A stretch of DNA of 64,000 bases from JAFCUW01 sp049898325 (GTDB lineage Bacteria; Pseudomonadota; Gammaproteobacteria; Burkholderiales; Burkholderiaceae_D): assembly GCF_049898325.1 (NCBI RefSeq), contig NZ_JAFCXL010000008.1, positions 1 through 64,000 of the forward strand, written 5' to 3'. Positions 25,855 to 35,792 of this stretch are shown here, in pieces. Every line of letters starts with the position of its first letter. The first letter of the stretch is position 1. Both the position numbers and the translations under genes were made by a program. The notes beneath the pieces were generated by a model. That model searched no databases. It worked only from the letters and a program-made list of their open reading frames with translations, and had not been told where the DNA came from.

Positions 25855-28455
25855 ATGACCAAAAGCACCGCCAAGACACTGACTTTGACCGCCACGAAGG
25901 CAGCACCGCGTAAAGCCGCGCCGCTGGCGGTGCCGAAGACGGCCACCTCCTATTTTATCGAAGGTGACGACAGCGCGCCCAAGGTCACCGTCGTCAAGAC
26001 GCGTTCACGCCTGGCCGCCGTCAGCGCCGCGGCGCAAGCCCACGTGGAGCGGGTCGAGACAGTCACGGCAGTAGCGGCGGTCGATGCGGCTGCGAGCGCG
26101 GTCGATGCCAACGGCGAGGTGGTCGTTGCCGCCCCGGTGGCGGCCACCACGGTGGTGCGCAAGCGGGTGTCGAAACTGGCCTCGCTCAAGCCGGCCGAGC
26201 CTGAAGCGGTCGCGGCGGTGGCGCCCGCCGTCGCCGAGGCGCCCGAAGCGGTGGTCAAGGCGGTCAAGCCGCGCGTGGCCCGCAAGGTCGTCGAGGCCGA
26301 GCCGACCGTGATCCAGACTGCCGGCCAGTCCGTCAGCCAGGTCACCGACGCGGCCACCCTGGCGCAGATCGACACCTCCGGCTACCTGCTGCCGTCGATC
26401 AAGGTGCCAGGCCGCCGCGGCCGCAAGCCCAGCGAATTCACCCCGGAGAACGACGAAGTGGCGGCCCTCAACGCGGTCGAGCGAGCCGAACTGAAAGCGG
26501 TCTCGAAAGCGAAAGAGCGCAAGGCCAAGGGCGGCCTGTCGGGCGTGCTGGCGGGCGACTCGAAGACGTCCGAAGCGGACATGGAACGGCGCCGCAACCA
26601 GATCAAGAACCTGATCAACATGGGCAAGGAGCGGGGCTTCCTGACCCACGCCGAGATCAACGATCAACTGCCGGAAAACATCATCGATCCGGAAGCGATC
26701 GAGGGCATCATCGCCACCTTCAACGACATGGGCATCGCCGTCTACGAGCGCGCCCCTGACGCCGACATGATGCTGTTGACCGACAACGTGCCCACCGCCA
26801 CCAGCGACGACGAAGTCGAAGCGGCCGCCGCCACCGCCCTGTCGACGGTCGATTCCGACTTCGGCCGCACCACCGACCCGGTCCGCATGTACATGCGCGA
26901 AATGGGCGCGGTGGCGCTGCTCACGCGCGAAGGCGAGATCGAAATCGCCAAGCGGATCGAAGGGGGCCTGAAAGACATGGTGCAAGCCATTTCCGCCTGC
27001 CCCACCACGATCGCCGAGATCATCGCCCTGTCGCACAAGATCGAGCGCGACGAAATCAAGGTCGATGAAGTGGTCGACGGTTTCGTCGACCTCAACGAAT
27101 CGTCGACGCCGGCGCCGGCCGCGCCGCACAAGTCGGCCGCCGCCGCCGCCAGCGAAGACGACGACGAAGAAGAAGAGGAAGAAGTCGATGAAGACGGCGA
27201 CGCCAATGGCGGCGCGGCCGGCTTCTCGGCCGAGCAGTTGCTGCAACTCAAGCGCGGCGCCCTCGACAAATTCCTCGTCATCGAAGCGCAGTTCGAAAAG
27301 ATGGCCAAGGCCTTCGAGAAGGAAGGCTACGGCTCGAAAGCCTACGTGAAGGCGCAGGAAGTCATTTCCAATGAGCTGCTGGGCATCCGCTTCACGGCGA
27401 AAGTGGTGGAAAAGCTGTGCGACACCCTGCGCGGCCAGATGGACGAAGTGCGCCACATCGAAAAAGCGGTGCTGGAGATCTGCGTGTCGCGCTGCGGCAT
27501 GCCGCGCGCCCACTTCATCAAGGTGTTCCCCGGTAACGAGACCAACCTGGCCTGGGTCGAGGCGGAAGTGTCGGCCGGCTATCCCTACAGCGCCGTGCTG
27601 GGCCGTAACGTGCCCGCCATCCAGGAACACCAGAAGCGCATGATCGCCCTGCAGGCGCGCGTTGCCCTGCCGCTGGCCGACCTGCGCAAGATCAACAAGC
27701 AGATGGCCGCCGGCGAAAAGCGTGCCCGTCACGCCAAGCGCGAAATGACGGTTGCCAACTTGCGCCTGGTGATTTCCATCGCCAAGAAATACATCAACCG
27801 GGGCCTGCAGTTCCTTGACCTGATCCAGGAAGGCAATATCGGCCTGCTCAAGGCGGTCGACAAGTTCGAGTATCGCCGCGGCTACAAATTCTCCACCTAC
27901 GCCACCTGGTGGATTCGCCAGGCAATCACCCGCTCGATCGCCGACATGGCGCGCACCATCCGCGTGCCCGTGCACATGATCGAGACGATCAACAAGATGA
28001 ACCGCATCTCGCGCCAGATCATGCAGGAAACGGGCAGCGAGCCGGACCTGGCCACCCTGGCGCTGAAGATGGAAATGCCGGAAAACAAAGTCCGCGAGAT
28101 CATGAAGATCGCCAAGGAACCGATTTCCATGGAAACGCCGATGGGCGAAGACGGCGATTCGCAGCTGGGCGACTTCATCGAGGACAATGCGACCCTGGCG
28201 CCGCTCGACGCCGCGCTGCACGCCTCGATGCGCAACGTCATCAAGGAAGTGCTCGATTCGCTCACGCCGCGCGAGGCGAAAGTGCTGCGCATGCGCTACG
28301 GCGTCGAGATGTCGAACGACCACACGCTCGAAGAAGTCGGCAAGCAGTTCGACGTCACCCGCGAGCGTATTCGCCAGATCGAAGCGAAGGCCATGAGCAA
28401 GTTGCGCCAGCCATCCCGTTCGGACAAGCTGAAGAGTTTTTTGCATAACGGCTAA
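25855..28455 (+). CDS. rpoD: Housekeeping RNA polymerase sigma factor RpoD (sigma70)
   Basis: 866 residues, well above the ~610 of E. coli because of an Ala/Val-rich extension of about 200 residues before region 1.1. Region 1.2 starts near 340 (DPVRMYMREMG), the non-conserved region carries an Asp/Glu run near 433-445, and region 2 begins near 634 (NLRLVISIAKKYINRGL, including the -10 recognition helix). Region 4 near 802 carries the -35 helix (VGKQFDVTRERIRQIEAKA). GGAGAG precedes the ATG. A strong terminator follows. Confidence 0.97.
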   Translation: MTKSTAKTLTLTATKAAPRKAAPLAVPKTATSYFIEGDDSAPKVTVVKTRSRLAAVSAAAQAHVERVETVTAVAAVDAAASAVDANGEVVVAAPVAATTVVRKRVSKLASLKPAEPEAVAAVAPAVAEAPEAVVKAVKPRVARKVVEAEPTVIQTAGQSVSQVTDAATLAQIDTSGYLLPSIKVPGRRGRKPSEFTPENDEVAALNAVERAELKAVSKAKERKAKGGLSGVLAGDSKTSEADMERRRNQIKNLINMGKERGFLTHAEINDQLPENIIDPEAIEGIIATFNDMGIAVYERAPDADMMLLTDNVPTATSDDEVEAAAATALSTVDSDFGRTTDPVRMYMREMGAVALLTREGEIEIAKRIEGGLKDMVQAISACPTTIAEIIALSHKIERDEIKVDEVVDGFVDLNESSTPAPAAPHKSAAAAASEDDDEEEEEEVDEDGDANGGAAGFSAEQLLQLKRGALDKFLVIEAQFEKMAKAFEKEGYGSKAYVKAQEVISNELLGIRFTAKVVEKLCDTLRGQMDEVRHIEKAVLEICVSRCGMPRAHFIKVFPGNETNLAWVEAEVSAGYPYSAVLGRNVPAIQEHQKRMIALQARVALPLADLRKINKQMAAGEKRARHAKREMTVANLRLVISIAKKYINRGLQFLDLIQEGNIGLLKAVDKFEYRRGYKFSTYATWWIRQAITRSIADMARTIRVPVHMIETINKMNRISRQIMQETGSEPDLATLALKMEMPENKVREIMKIAKEPISMETPMGEDGDSQLGDFIEDNATLAPLDAALHASMRNVIKEVLDSLTPREAKVLRMRYGVEMSNDHTLEEVGKQFDVTRERIRQIEAKAMSKLRQPSRSDKLKSFLHNG

Positions 28456-28478
28456 GACTGACCTGACGCCTTGAAGCC

Positions 28479-28514
28479 AGCCGCGCACTTCCTGTGAAGT
28501 GCGCGGCTTTTTTT
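28479..28514 (+). terminator. Rho-independent terminator of rpoD
   Basis: A 12-bp perfect stem (GCCGCGCACTTC / GAAGTGCGCGGC) with loop CTGT is followed by seven T residues, 25 bases past the rpoD stop. Confidence 0.9.
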
Positions 28515-28627
28515 CGTGGCGTGGTTTTGCTGGCGCCGGGCGGCCTTGACTTCGGCAGCAGCCTCAACGACGATGGACGCCTGATGATCAGATCGTCAAT
28601 ATTGTCCCACCTTGCCCAGGAGAACTC

Positions 28628-29533
28628 ATGACCACCCGTCGCACCGTGCTCGCCACCGCTTTGTCCCTCGCCATCGTCAGCCTGTTCGGCGGCCTGCCGG
28701 CTTTGGCTGCCGACCTCGTTGCCAGTACCGGCGCCGGCGCCGGCCGCATCAGCGTGACCGTCGAGGGCAGTGGCAGCGACGTGATCCTGGTCCCCGGCCT
28801 GAATTCCTCGCCGCGGGTGTGGCGCGAGATGATCAAGGCGCTGCCGGGCCACCGCTACCACCTGGTGCAGGTGAACGGCTTTGCCGGCGCCGCGCCGGGC
28901 GCCAACGTGGAGGGCGCGGTGGCCGCGCCCGTGGCCGACGAGATCGCCCGCTACATCGACGCCAGGCAGCTTGACCGGCCCGCCCTGATCGGCCACTCGA
29001 TGGGCGGCACCATCGGCCTGATGCTGGCCAGTCGCCATCCGCGCAGCGTGGGCCGGCTGATGGTGGTCGACATGGTGCCCTTCCTGGGCGCGCTGTTCGG
29101 CCCGCCGGGCAGCACCGCCGCCAGCATCACCCCGACCGCCGACGGCATCCTGGCGGCGATGCGCGCGGCCGACCCGGAAGCGCGCCGCGCGCGCGCCATC
29201 GGCACCCTCAATGGCATGGTCAATACGGAAGCGATGCGCGCCGGCGCCATCGACGATTCGCTCACGAGCACGGCGGACGTGTCGGCGCGCGCCTACCATG
29301 AACTGGTGGTGACGGATCTGCGCGGCGAACTGGCCAGCATCGCGGCGCCCGTCACGGTGCTGTACGTCACGCCGAAGGGCGGCATGACGCCGGAGCAGGC
29401 CGATGCCGTCTACCGGGCGGCCTATGCGGGCGTCAAGGTGCTGCGCTTGCAGCGGATCGACGACAGCGCCCACTTCATCATGTGGGATCAGCCGGCACTG
29501 TTTCAGGCGCAGGTGCGGCAGTTTCTCAAATAG
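28628..29533 (+). CDS. Exported alpha/beta hydrolase
   Basis: 301 residues with a signal peptide (cleavage near ALA-AD, residue 28). The nucleophile elbow is IGHSMGG with S124, the oxyanion region is ILVPGLNSS, and the catalytic His is in DSAHFIMWDQP near the end. It should hydrolyse a small ester or amide in the periplasm; the substrate is unknown. Monocistronic between the rpoD terminator and a shared hairpin. Confidence 0.88.
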   Translation: MTTRRTVLATALSLAIVSLFGGLPALAADLVASTGAGAGRISVTVEGSGSDVILVPGLNSSPRVWREMIKALPGHRYHLVQVNGFAGAAPGANVEGAVAAPVADEIARYIDARQLDRPALIGHSMGGTIGLMLASRHPRSVGRLMVVDMVPFLGALFGPPGSTAASITPTADGILAAMRAADPEARRARAIGTLNGMVNTEAMRAGAIDDSLTSTADVSARAYHELVVTDLRGELASIAAPVTVLYVTPKGGMTPEQADAVYRAAYAGVKVLRLQRIDDSAHFIMWDQPALFQAQVRQFLK

Positions 29534-29543
29534 GCGGCGCAGG

Positions 29544-29580
29544 CAAAAAAAACCGCGCCGTCTTGCGAGGGCGCGGTTTC
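29544..29580 (-). terminator. Bidirectional terminator between hydrolase and RcnB-like gene
   Basis: AAACCGCGCC (29550-29559) pairs with GGCGCGGTTT (29570-29579). On the minus strand the stem runs into nine T residues, a strong terminator for the RcnB-like gene; on the plus strand the T-run is short. Confidence 0.8.
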
Positions 29581-29598
29581 TATCACTGCAGTGCCGGC

Positions 29599-30027
29599 TT
29601 AATTGGCCAGCAAAATCTGCGTGATGATGCCGGTGGCGATGGCGGCGAGCACGTAGTCATCGCCCGCCTGCACCCAGTGCTGGCCACGTGGCGGCGCACT
29701 CAGGCGGCGCGCGCGCCAGTCGTTGACGACGTAGCGGTTGTTGCGGTATTCCTGGTTCAGGCGCTGGCCGCGGCGCAGATCGTGGCGGGGGCCGCCGCCG
29801 CGGTGATCGTCACGGCGGAAGTTTTTGGCGTCGTACATGCGACGGTTGTTATTGTTGTTATCGCCGCGCGGACCGTCGTTGCGGCCCTGGTTCTGCTGCT
29901 GGCCGTGGTTGCCGCGATCGCCATGGTCGTTGCGGTCGTTGCGGTCGTTGTCGCGCTGGGCCATCGCGCTGCCGCTGGCGGCCATGCTCAAAGCGATCAG
30001 GGCTGATGCGATTAATGTGCGTTTCAT
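29599..30027 (-). CDS. RcnB-family periplasmic protein
   Basis: 142 residues with a signal peptide (cleavage AMA-QR near residue 24). A hydrophilic Asn/Asp/Arg/Gln-rich middle is followed by the RcnB-type C-terminus (YRNNRYVVNDWRARRLSAP, then HWVQAGDDYVLAAIATG). E. coli RcnB tunes nickel and cobalt homeostasis; many homologues have unknown roles. Strong AGGAG upstream of the ATG at 30027. No metal efflux gene is adjacent. Confidence 0.85.
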   Translation of the reverse strand: MKRTLIASALIALSMAASGSAMAQRDNDRNDRNDHGDRGNHGQQQNQGRNDGPRGDNNNNNRRMYDAKNFRRDDHRGGGPRHDLRRGQRLNQEYRNNRYVVNDWRARRLSAPPRGQHWVQAGDDYVLAAIATGIITQILLAN

Positions 30028-30240
30028 GATTATTCTCCTGGGTTGAATCGGTGGAACTGCGCTGACGGAACCATTACACCGCGAATCGCGCTGCACAGGT
30101 GATCCATTCTGGTAAGGAACGCTACAAAACGTTTCAGCGCGTATTTACGTTGCGGCCGAATAGTGTTTGCTGTGTCGATGGGAGCAGTATCTACAAATTT
30201 GCCGGGCGCGTCGGTGCGCTGGCGCGCACAGGCGGCCGAT

Positions 30241-31638
30241 TCAGCCCGCCGACACGTCCGGTGATGGCACGGCCGGCGCCGTGGCGGCGCGGCGCGTATG
30301 CTTGGCGCGGTACATGGCGATGTCGGCGTGTTCGAGCAGCTGCGCGGCGGTGACGCCGTTGAACGGATACAGGGCGTGGCCGATGCTGGGGCTGATCTGC
30401 AGCGCCTGGCCAGCGGCGCTGATCGGGCGCTCGAAGCGCTGCCCGATCTTGGCGGCGATCAGTGCGGCGTCGGTGGGGTTGTCGACCCCTTCGAGCAGCA
30501 CCACGAATTCGTCGCCGCCGATGCGGCCGACCGTGTCGACGTCGCGCACCGCCTGCTGCACGCGGCGCGCCACTTCGCACAGCAGGGCGTCGCCGGCGGC
30601 ATGGCCGTGGCGGTCGTTGACCTGCTTGAAGCCATCGAGGTCCAGGTACAGCAGGGCGAAGCCGCCGCCGCTGCGCACCGCGCGCGCCAGGGCGGCGTCG
30701 AGGCGGTCGAGAAACAGCTGGCGGTTGGGCAGGCCGGTCAGCGCATCGTGGCGCGCCATGTGCTGCAACTGCTCCTGCATGCGCACCCGTTCGATGGCGG
30801 TGCCGACCTGGTCGGCGACGAAATGGAGCAGTTCGAGCGCATTCTGGCCGAACTGGCGCGGCCCTGGCAGGCTGGTGACGATGATGGCGCCGATGGTGCC
30901 TTCCTTGCGCGAGACCAGCGGCACGCCCAGCCAGCACGGCGACGCGCGGCGCGCATCGGCGTGCAGGGCCGGCGGCAGGCTCGCCAGCGACTCGGGCGTG
31001 AGCAGCAGCGCGCGCCCTTCCTTGATGACGTGGCCGCACAAGGTATCGGCGGCGGCCATGCTCGAGGCACCGGTGGCGCCGTGTTCATCGACATGGTAGG
31101 GCATCAGGATCAGGTCGTCCTTGCCGTTGTAGAGCGCAATGGCAAAGCCGGGCGCCGGCAGCAGTTTGTCGACGATGTGGTGCAGCAGCGGGAACAGGTG
31201 CGGCAGGCTGCTGGCCGCGTTGGCCGCCTCCGAGATCGCATACATCGCCGCCCGCAGCGCGTCGGCCCGCTTGCGCTCGGTCACGTCGCGCGCCACCGCC
31301 ACCCGCAACTGGTCGGCCTCGGACCAGCGCGCCGACCACATGATGTCGACGTAGTGGCCGGCCTTGTGCACGTAGCGGTTTTCAAAGTGGGGGCTGGCCG
31401 GGCCGCCCGCATCGGCGCCACCGACCACCTCGTCGACCCGCGCCAGGGTGCGCGCGTGGTCCTCGGGTGCGACCAGGTCGATCATGCGCCGGCCGATCAG
31501 CTCCTGCGGCGTGTAGCCGAGGATGCGCTCGACCGCCGCGCTGACGAACACGAAACGCCCGTGCGCATCGACCGCGCAGACGGCGTCGAGCAGCAGGTCG
31601 AAGAAAGCTTCGTAAGGGGGGAGGGCTGGCGGCTTCAT
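30241..31638 (-). CDS. Cytoplasmic PAS-GAF-GGDEF diguanylate cyclase
   Basis: 465 residues, no membrane helix. A PAS domain (about 8-125) is followed by GAF (about 130-285) and GGDEF with GGDEF at 374-378 and RxxD I-site at 365-368. All catalytic residues look intact, so it should make cyclic di-GMP in response to a ligand or redox signal. The ATG at 31638 was chosen; the Shine-Dalgarno is weak. Confidence 0.9.
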   Translation of the reverse strand: MKPPALPPYEAFFDLLLDAVCAVDAHGRFVFVSAAVERILGYTPQELIGRRMIDLVAPEDHARTLARVDEVVGGADAGGPASPHFENRYVHKAGHYVDIMWSARWSEADQLRVAVARDVTERKRADALRAAMYAISEAANAASSLPHLFPLLHHIVDKLLPAPGFAIALYNGKDDLILMPYHVDEHGATGASSMAAADTLCGHVIKEGRALLLTPESLASLPPALHADARRASPCWLGVPLVSRKEGTIGAIIVTSLPGPRQFGQNALELLHFVADQVGTAIERVRMQEQLQHMARHDALTGLPNRQLFLDRLDAALARAVRSGGGFALLYLDLDGFKQVNDRHGHAAGDALLCEVARRVQQAVRDVDTVGRIGGDEFVVLLEGVDNPTDAALIAAKIGQRFERPISAAGQALQISPSIGHALYPFNGVTAAQLLEHADIAMYRAKHTRRAATAPAVPSPDVSAG

Positions 31639-31740
31639 GCAGGGTGAGTGTAGCCTGTTTAGCTCGCGGTGCAATATCCCTGTGGAAATTACGTGACAGT
31701 TAGTTAAATGACAACGATTTGGCACAGGCGCCGCCAGCCG

Positions 31741-31771
31741 GGCAAACGGGCGTGCGCCGCGCCCGTTTGCC
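31741..31771 (-). terminator. Hairpin downstream of ppc
   Basis: GGCAAACGGGCG and CGCCCGTTTGCC form a 12-bp perfect stem with a 7-nt loop, seven bases past the ppc stop. No T-run follows, so it may work with Rho or as a 3' stabiliser. Confidence 0.45.
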
Positions 31772-31777
31772 GCTGCC

Positions 31778-34594
31778 TTAGCCGGTGTTGCGCAGGCCCG
31801 CCGCGACGCCGTTGATCGACAGGTGGATGCCCCGGTGTACCCGGTTATCCATCTCCAGCGGGCCGGCCGCCAGCGCGCGGTGCCGCTCGATCAGTTCGAC
31901 TTGCAGGTGATTGAGCGGATCGAGGTAGGCGAAGCGGTTCTGGATCGAGCGCGCCAGCAGGGGATTGCCGGCCAGGCGGTCGCCGGCGCCGGTAATGCTC
32001 TCGAAGCAGGCCAGGGTGGCGCCGTGTTCGGCGGCGATGCGGTCGAAAATGCGCTCGCGCAGGGCCACGTCGGGCACCAGTTCGGCGTAGCGCGAGGCGA
32101 TCGGCAGGTCGGTCTTGGCCAGCACCATGTCCATGTTCGACAGCAGGGTGGCAAAGAACGGCCAGTGCCGGTACATGGCGCGCAGGGTGGCGAGGCGCTG
32201 TTCGCGTTCGCCGTCGTCGATCCAGGCCTGGACGGCCGAACCGAAACCGTACCAGCCGGGCAGCAGCAGGCGGCACTGGCCCCACGAAAAGCCCCACGGA
32301 ATGGCGCGCAGGTCTTCGATGCGGCGGGTCGATTTGCGCGAGGCGGGGCGCGAACCGAGATTGAGCTCGGCGATCTCGGCGATCGGCGTGGCGGCAAAGA
32401 AATAGTCGGTAAAGCCGGGGGTCTCGTAGACCAGGTTGCGGTAGGCGTGGTAGGCCCGTTCGGACAATTCGGCCATCACCTGCTCGAAGCCGGCCAGGTC
32501 GGCGCTGACGGCCGCGTTGTCGTCGCCCTGTCCCAGGCTCGCTTCGAGCGTCGCCGCCACCAGCAGTTCGAGGTTGCGGCGGCCGATTTCCGCGTTCGAA
32601 AACTTGGAGGCGATGATCTCGCCCTGTTCGGTCAGGCGGATCTGGCCATTGACGGTGCCGGGCGGCTGCGCCAGGATGGCTTCATAGCTGGGGCCGCCGC
32701 CGCGGCCGACGGTGCCGCCGCGGCCGTGGAACAGGCGCAGCTTGACCCGGGCGTCGCTAAATACCTTGACCAGGTCGATCTCGGCCTTGTACAGCTCCCA
32801 GTTGGATGTGAGGAAGCCGCCGTCCTTGTTGGAGTCGGAATAGCCCAGCATGACTTCCTGCAGCTGGCCCTGGCGGGCGATCAGCGGCGCCACCAGCGGC
32901 AGCGCCATACAGTCGCGCATGATGGCGGCGGCGCGCTGCAGGTCGGGAATGGTCTCGAACAGGGGGATCACCATCGCATCGAGTTCGCCGCTGGCCAGGC
33001 GCAGCATGCCCGTTTCCTTCTGGAGCAGCAGCACTTCGAGCAGGTCCGACACCGTTTCGGTGTGCGAAATGATGTAGTTGCGGATGGCCCGCGCACCGTA
33101 GCGCTGGCGGATCTGCTTGGCCGCGCGCAGGATCGCCAGCTCGCTTTCGGTTTCATCGGAATAGCTCGCCCACGGCGACACCAGCAGGCGCGCCTGCGCC
33201 AGCTCTTGCAGCAGCAGGGCCACCTTGGCCGCCTCGGGCAGGGCGGCGTAGTCGCTTTCGGCGCCGGCCGCGGCGAACAGCTCGGCCAGCACGCGTTCGT
33301 GGACGTCCGAGGTCTGGCGCATGTCGAGCGAGGCCAGGTGAAAGCCGAAGATGGCGGCGGCGCGCTGCAGGTGCGCCAGGCGCGGGTGCACCAGGCTGGC
33401 GCCATGGTTGGCCGCCAGCGAATCGGCCAGCACTTTGAGGTCGGCGGCGAAGGCGCCGGCGTCGTCATACGGCTCGGCATGGCCGACTTCCTTGCGCAGG
33501 ATGTTGGTGGCGCCCAGCCGGCGCGCGGTGCTGGCCAGCTTGGCGTAGATGTTGATCAGGGCGCGCCGGTAGGGCTCGTCGCTGCGGTGCGGCGACAGGT
33601 CGGGCGAGGCGTCGGCCAACGCCTGCAGGGGGGCGCTCACGCTCACCATCAGGGTCGACACCGACAGCTCGGCGCCCAGCGCATGGACTTCGTCGAGGTA
33701 GAAATCGAGGATGGTGGTGGCATGCTTGGTCAGCGCCTCTTGCATGGTGGCGGCGTTGACGTTCGGATTGCCGTCGCGGTCGCCGCCGATCCAGCTGCCC
33801 ATCTGGATGAACGAGGCGTCGACGGCGGCGCCGTCGCTGCCGTAATGGGCGCTCAGTTCGTCGGCAATGTCGTCGTACAGGCCCGGCAGCTCGCGCAGGA
33901 AGGTGATGCGGTAGTAGGACAGGGCATTGTCGATTTCGTCGGCCACCGTCAGCTTCGAGTAGCGCAGCATGCGGGTCTGCCACAGCGTGGTGATGCGCGA
34001 CTGCAGCAGCGCCAGGTTGGCCTTCGCTTGTTTCGGCGTGAGCGGCTGGTCGCGCTCTGCCAGCAGGCGGGCGATGGCGTGCTCGGCGTCGAGAATGCTC
34101 TTGCGCTGCACTTCGGTGGGGTGGGCCGTGAGCACCGGCGCGATCAGCGCCTGCTCGAAAAATCCCTGGACCGTCGCGGCCGTGACGCCGGCCGCCTTGA
34201 GTTTGCCCAGCGCGAAACCGACGCTGCCGGCCTGCGGCGGCGAGCCGGCCAGTTGGTGCGCGCGGCGGCGGCGGATGTGGTGCTGGTCTTCGGCGATATT
34301 GGCCAGGTGCGAGAAATACGAGAACGCCCGCACCACCGAGATGGTCTGCTCGCGCGTGAGCTTTTTGAGCAGGGTGCGCAGTTCGACGTCGGCGTTGGCG
34401 TCGTCCTCGCGCCGAAAGCGCACGGCGGTCTGGCGGATCGTCTCGACGACATCGAACACTTGTTCGCCTTCCTGCTCGCGCAGCACGTCGCCGAGCAGGC
34501 GGCCGAGCAGGCGAATGTCTTCCTTGAGCGGAGCGTCCTTGTCAGCCGGGACGGCAAGGTCGGGGGCGGGTGCAGCAGCAGCGGGATTGGTCAT
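31778..34594 (-). CDS. ppc: Phosphoenolpyruvate carboxylase
   Basis: 938 residues. It carboxylates phosphoenolpyruvate with bicarbonate to oxaloacetate, refilling the citric acid cycle. Signature segments are present: TAHPTEVQRKS with the catalytic His near residue 157, GYSDSNKDGGF with the catalytic Lys, and the FHGRGGTVGRGGGP loop. The ATG at 34594 gives a normal N-terminus (an open frame extends 75 codons further). Divergent from hemC, a common betaproteobacterial arrangement. Confidence 0.96.
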   Translation of the reverse strand: MTNPAAAAPAPDLAVPADKDAPLKEDIRLLGRLLGDVLREQEGEQVFDVVETIRQTAVRFRREDDANADVELRTLLKKLTREQTISVVRAFSYFSHLANIAEDQHHIRRRRAHQLAGSPPQAGSVGFALGKLKAAGVTAATVQGFFEQALIAPVLTAHPTEVQRKSILDAEHAIARLLAERDQPLTPKQAKANLALLQSRITTLWQTRMLRYSKLTVADEIDNALSYYRITFLRELPGLYDDIADELSAHYGSDGAAVDASFIQMGSWIGGDRDGNPNVNAATMQEALTKHATTILDFYLDEVHALGAELSVSTLMVSVSAPLQALADASPDLSPHRSDEPYRRALINIYAKLASTARRLGATNILRKEVGHAEPYDDAGAFAADLKVLADSLAANHGASLVHPRLAHLQRAAAIFGFHLASLDMRQTSDVHERVLAELFAAAGAESDYAALPEAAKVALLLQELAQARLLVSPWASYSDETESELAILRAAKQIRQRYGARAIRNYIISHTETVSDLLEVLLLQKETGMLRLASGELDAMVIPLFETIPDLQRAAAIMRDCMALPLVAPLIARQGQLQEVMLGYSDSNKDGGFLTSNWELYKAEIDLVKVFSDARVKLRLFHGRGGTVGRGGGPSYEAILAQPPGTVNGQIRLTEQGEIIASKFSNAEIGRRNLELLVAATLEASLGQGDDNAAVSADLAGFEQVMAELSERAYHAYRNLVYETPGFTDYFFAATPIAEIAELNLGSRPASRKSTRRIEDLRAIPWGFSWGQCRLLLPGWYGFGSAVQAWIDDGEREQRLATLRAMYRHWPFFATLLSNMDMVLAKTDLPIASRYAELVPDVALRERIFDRIAAEHGATLACFESITGAGDRLAGNPLLARSIQNRFAYLDPLNHLQVELIERHRALAAGPLEMDNRVHRGIHLSINGVAAGLRNTG

Positions 34595-34748
34595 GTCTAC
34601 CAGTGAGAAAAAGGTGGGCGCAGGGGCTTCTGGCCGGAATCTGCAAAGGGCGCATGATAAAATTTGTAATCTTATACATCGCTCGATTTCTGGTTTGTGC
34701 CGGGGTCGGCAAACGACAGCGAAAGAATCCGTTTTGAACGCCACCGAA

Positions 34749-35780
34749 ATGACCGCACAAAGCTTGCCCTCCGCGCCGGCGAGCTTGATTATCGCCTCGC
34801 GTGAGAGCCGTCTCGCCATGTGGCAGGCCGAACATGTTCGCGCTCAATTAACTTTATTATATCCAAACTGCTGCATCAGTATTCTCGGCATGACCACCCG
34901 CGGTGACCAGATCCTCGACCGCGCCCTGTCCAAGGTGGGCGGCAAGGGCCTGTTCGTCAAGGAGCTCGAGGTGGCCATGGCCGAGCGGCGCGCCGACCTG
35001 GCCGTGCACTCGCTCAAGGATGTGCCGATGGATCTGCCCGATGGCTTCGAACTGGCCGCCGTGCTCGAACGCGAAGATCCGCGCGACGCCTTCGTCTCGA
35101 ACGACTACGCCGGCCTCGACGCGCTGCCCGCCGGCGCCATCGTCGGCACCTCGAGCCTGCGCCGCCAGGCGCTGATCGCGGCGCGCTATCCGGCGCTGGT
35201 CATCAAGCCGCTGCGCGGCAACCTCGACACCCGGCTGGGCAAGCTCGATCGGGGCGAATACGCCGCCATCATCCTCGCCGCCGCCGGCCTCAAGCGCCTC
35301 GGCCTGCCGCAGCGCATCCGTTCGCTGCTCGACCCTGAACACAGCCTGCCCGCCGCCGGCCAGGGCGCCATGGCCATCGAGATCCTGGCCGGGCGCGCCG
35401 ACATCGATCTGCGCGCGCTGCTGGCGCCGCTCAATCACGGCGACACCTTCAACGCCGTCAGCGCCGAGCGCAAGGTGTCGAAGGTATTCGGCGGCAGTTG
35501 CCAGATTCCGCTGGCCGCCTTTGCCACCGTCGAGGCGGGCCGCATGCGCCTGCGCGCCATGGTCGGCACCCCGGACGGCGCGCGCGTCGCCCACGCCGAC
35601 GCCAGCGGCCCGGCCGACGCCCCCGATGCGCTGGGCCAGCGCGTGGCCGACCTGCTGCAGGCGCAGGACGCGCACGGCATCCTGGCCGCCTGCGTGGCGC
35701 AGGCCGCCGCCGCCGACGCCACCGCCGCCGACGCCGTTGACGAAGCCGCCAAGGCAGCGGCCAGCGCGGCGCCACGCTGA
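34749..35780 (+). CDS. hemC: Porphobilinogen deaminase (hydroxymethylbilane synthase)
   Basis: 343 residues. It condenses four porphobilinogens to hydroxymethylbilane in haem synthesis. Catalytic D91 lies in HSLKDVP, the arginine-rich loop is TSSLRRQ, and C251 (GGSCQIP) anchors the dipyrromethane cofactor. An Ala/Asp-rich tail of about 25 residues is extra. The ATG at 34749 was chosen; a TTG 15 bases upstream in frame is possible. First gene of hemC-hemD-hemX-hemY. Confidence 0.95.
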   Translation: MTAQSLPSAPASLIIASRESRLAMWQAEHVRAQLTLLYPNCCISILGMTTRGDQILDRALSKVGGKGLFVKELEVAMAERRADLAVHSLKDVPMDLPDGFELAAVLEREDPRDAFVSNDYAGLDALPAGAIVGTSSLRRQALIAARYPALVIKPLRGNLDTRLGKLDRGEYAAIILAAAGLKRLGLPQRIRSLLDPEHSLPAAGQGAMAIEILAGRADIDLRALLAPLNHGDTFNAVSAERKVSKVFGGSCQIPLAAFATVEAGRMRLRAMVGTPDGARVAHADASGPADAPDALGQRVADLLQAQDAHGILAACVAQAAAADATAADAVDEAAKAAASAAPR

Positions 35781-35792
35781 GCGGGTGCCAGC

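Noticed and set aside
26005..28488. 827-residue open frame opposite rpoD
   Set aside because: Antisense shadow of a housekeeping sigma factor.
31823..34606. 927-residue open frame opposite ppc
   Set aside because: Antisense shadow; all catalytic motifs of ppc are on the other strand.
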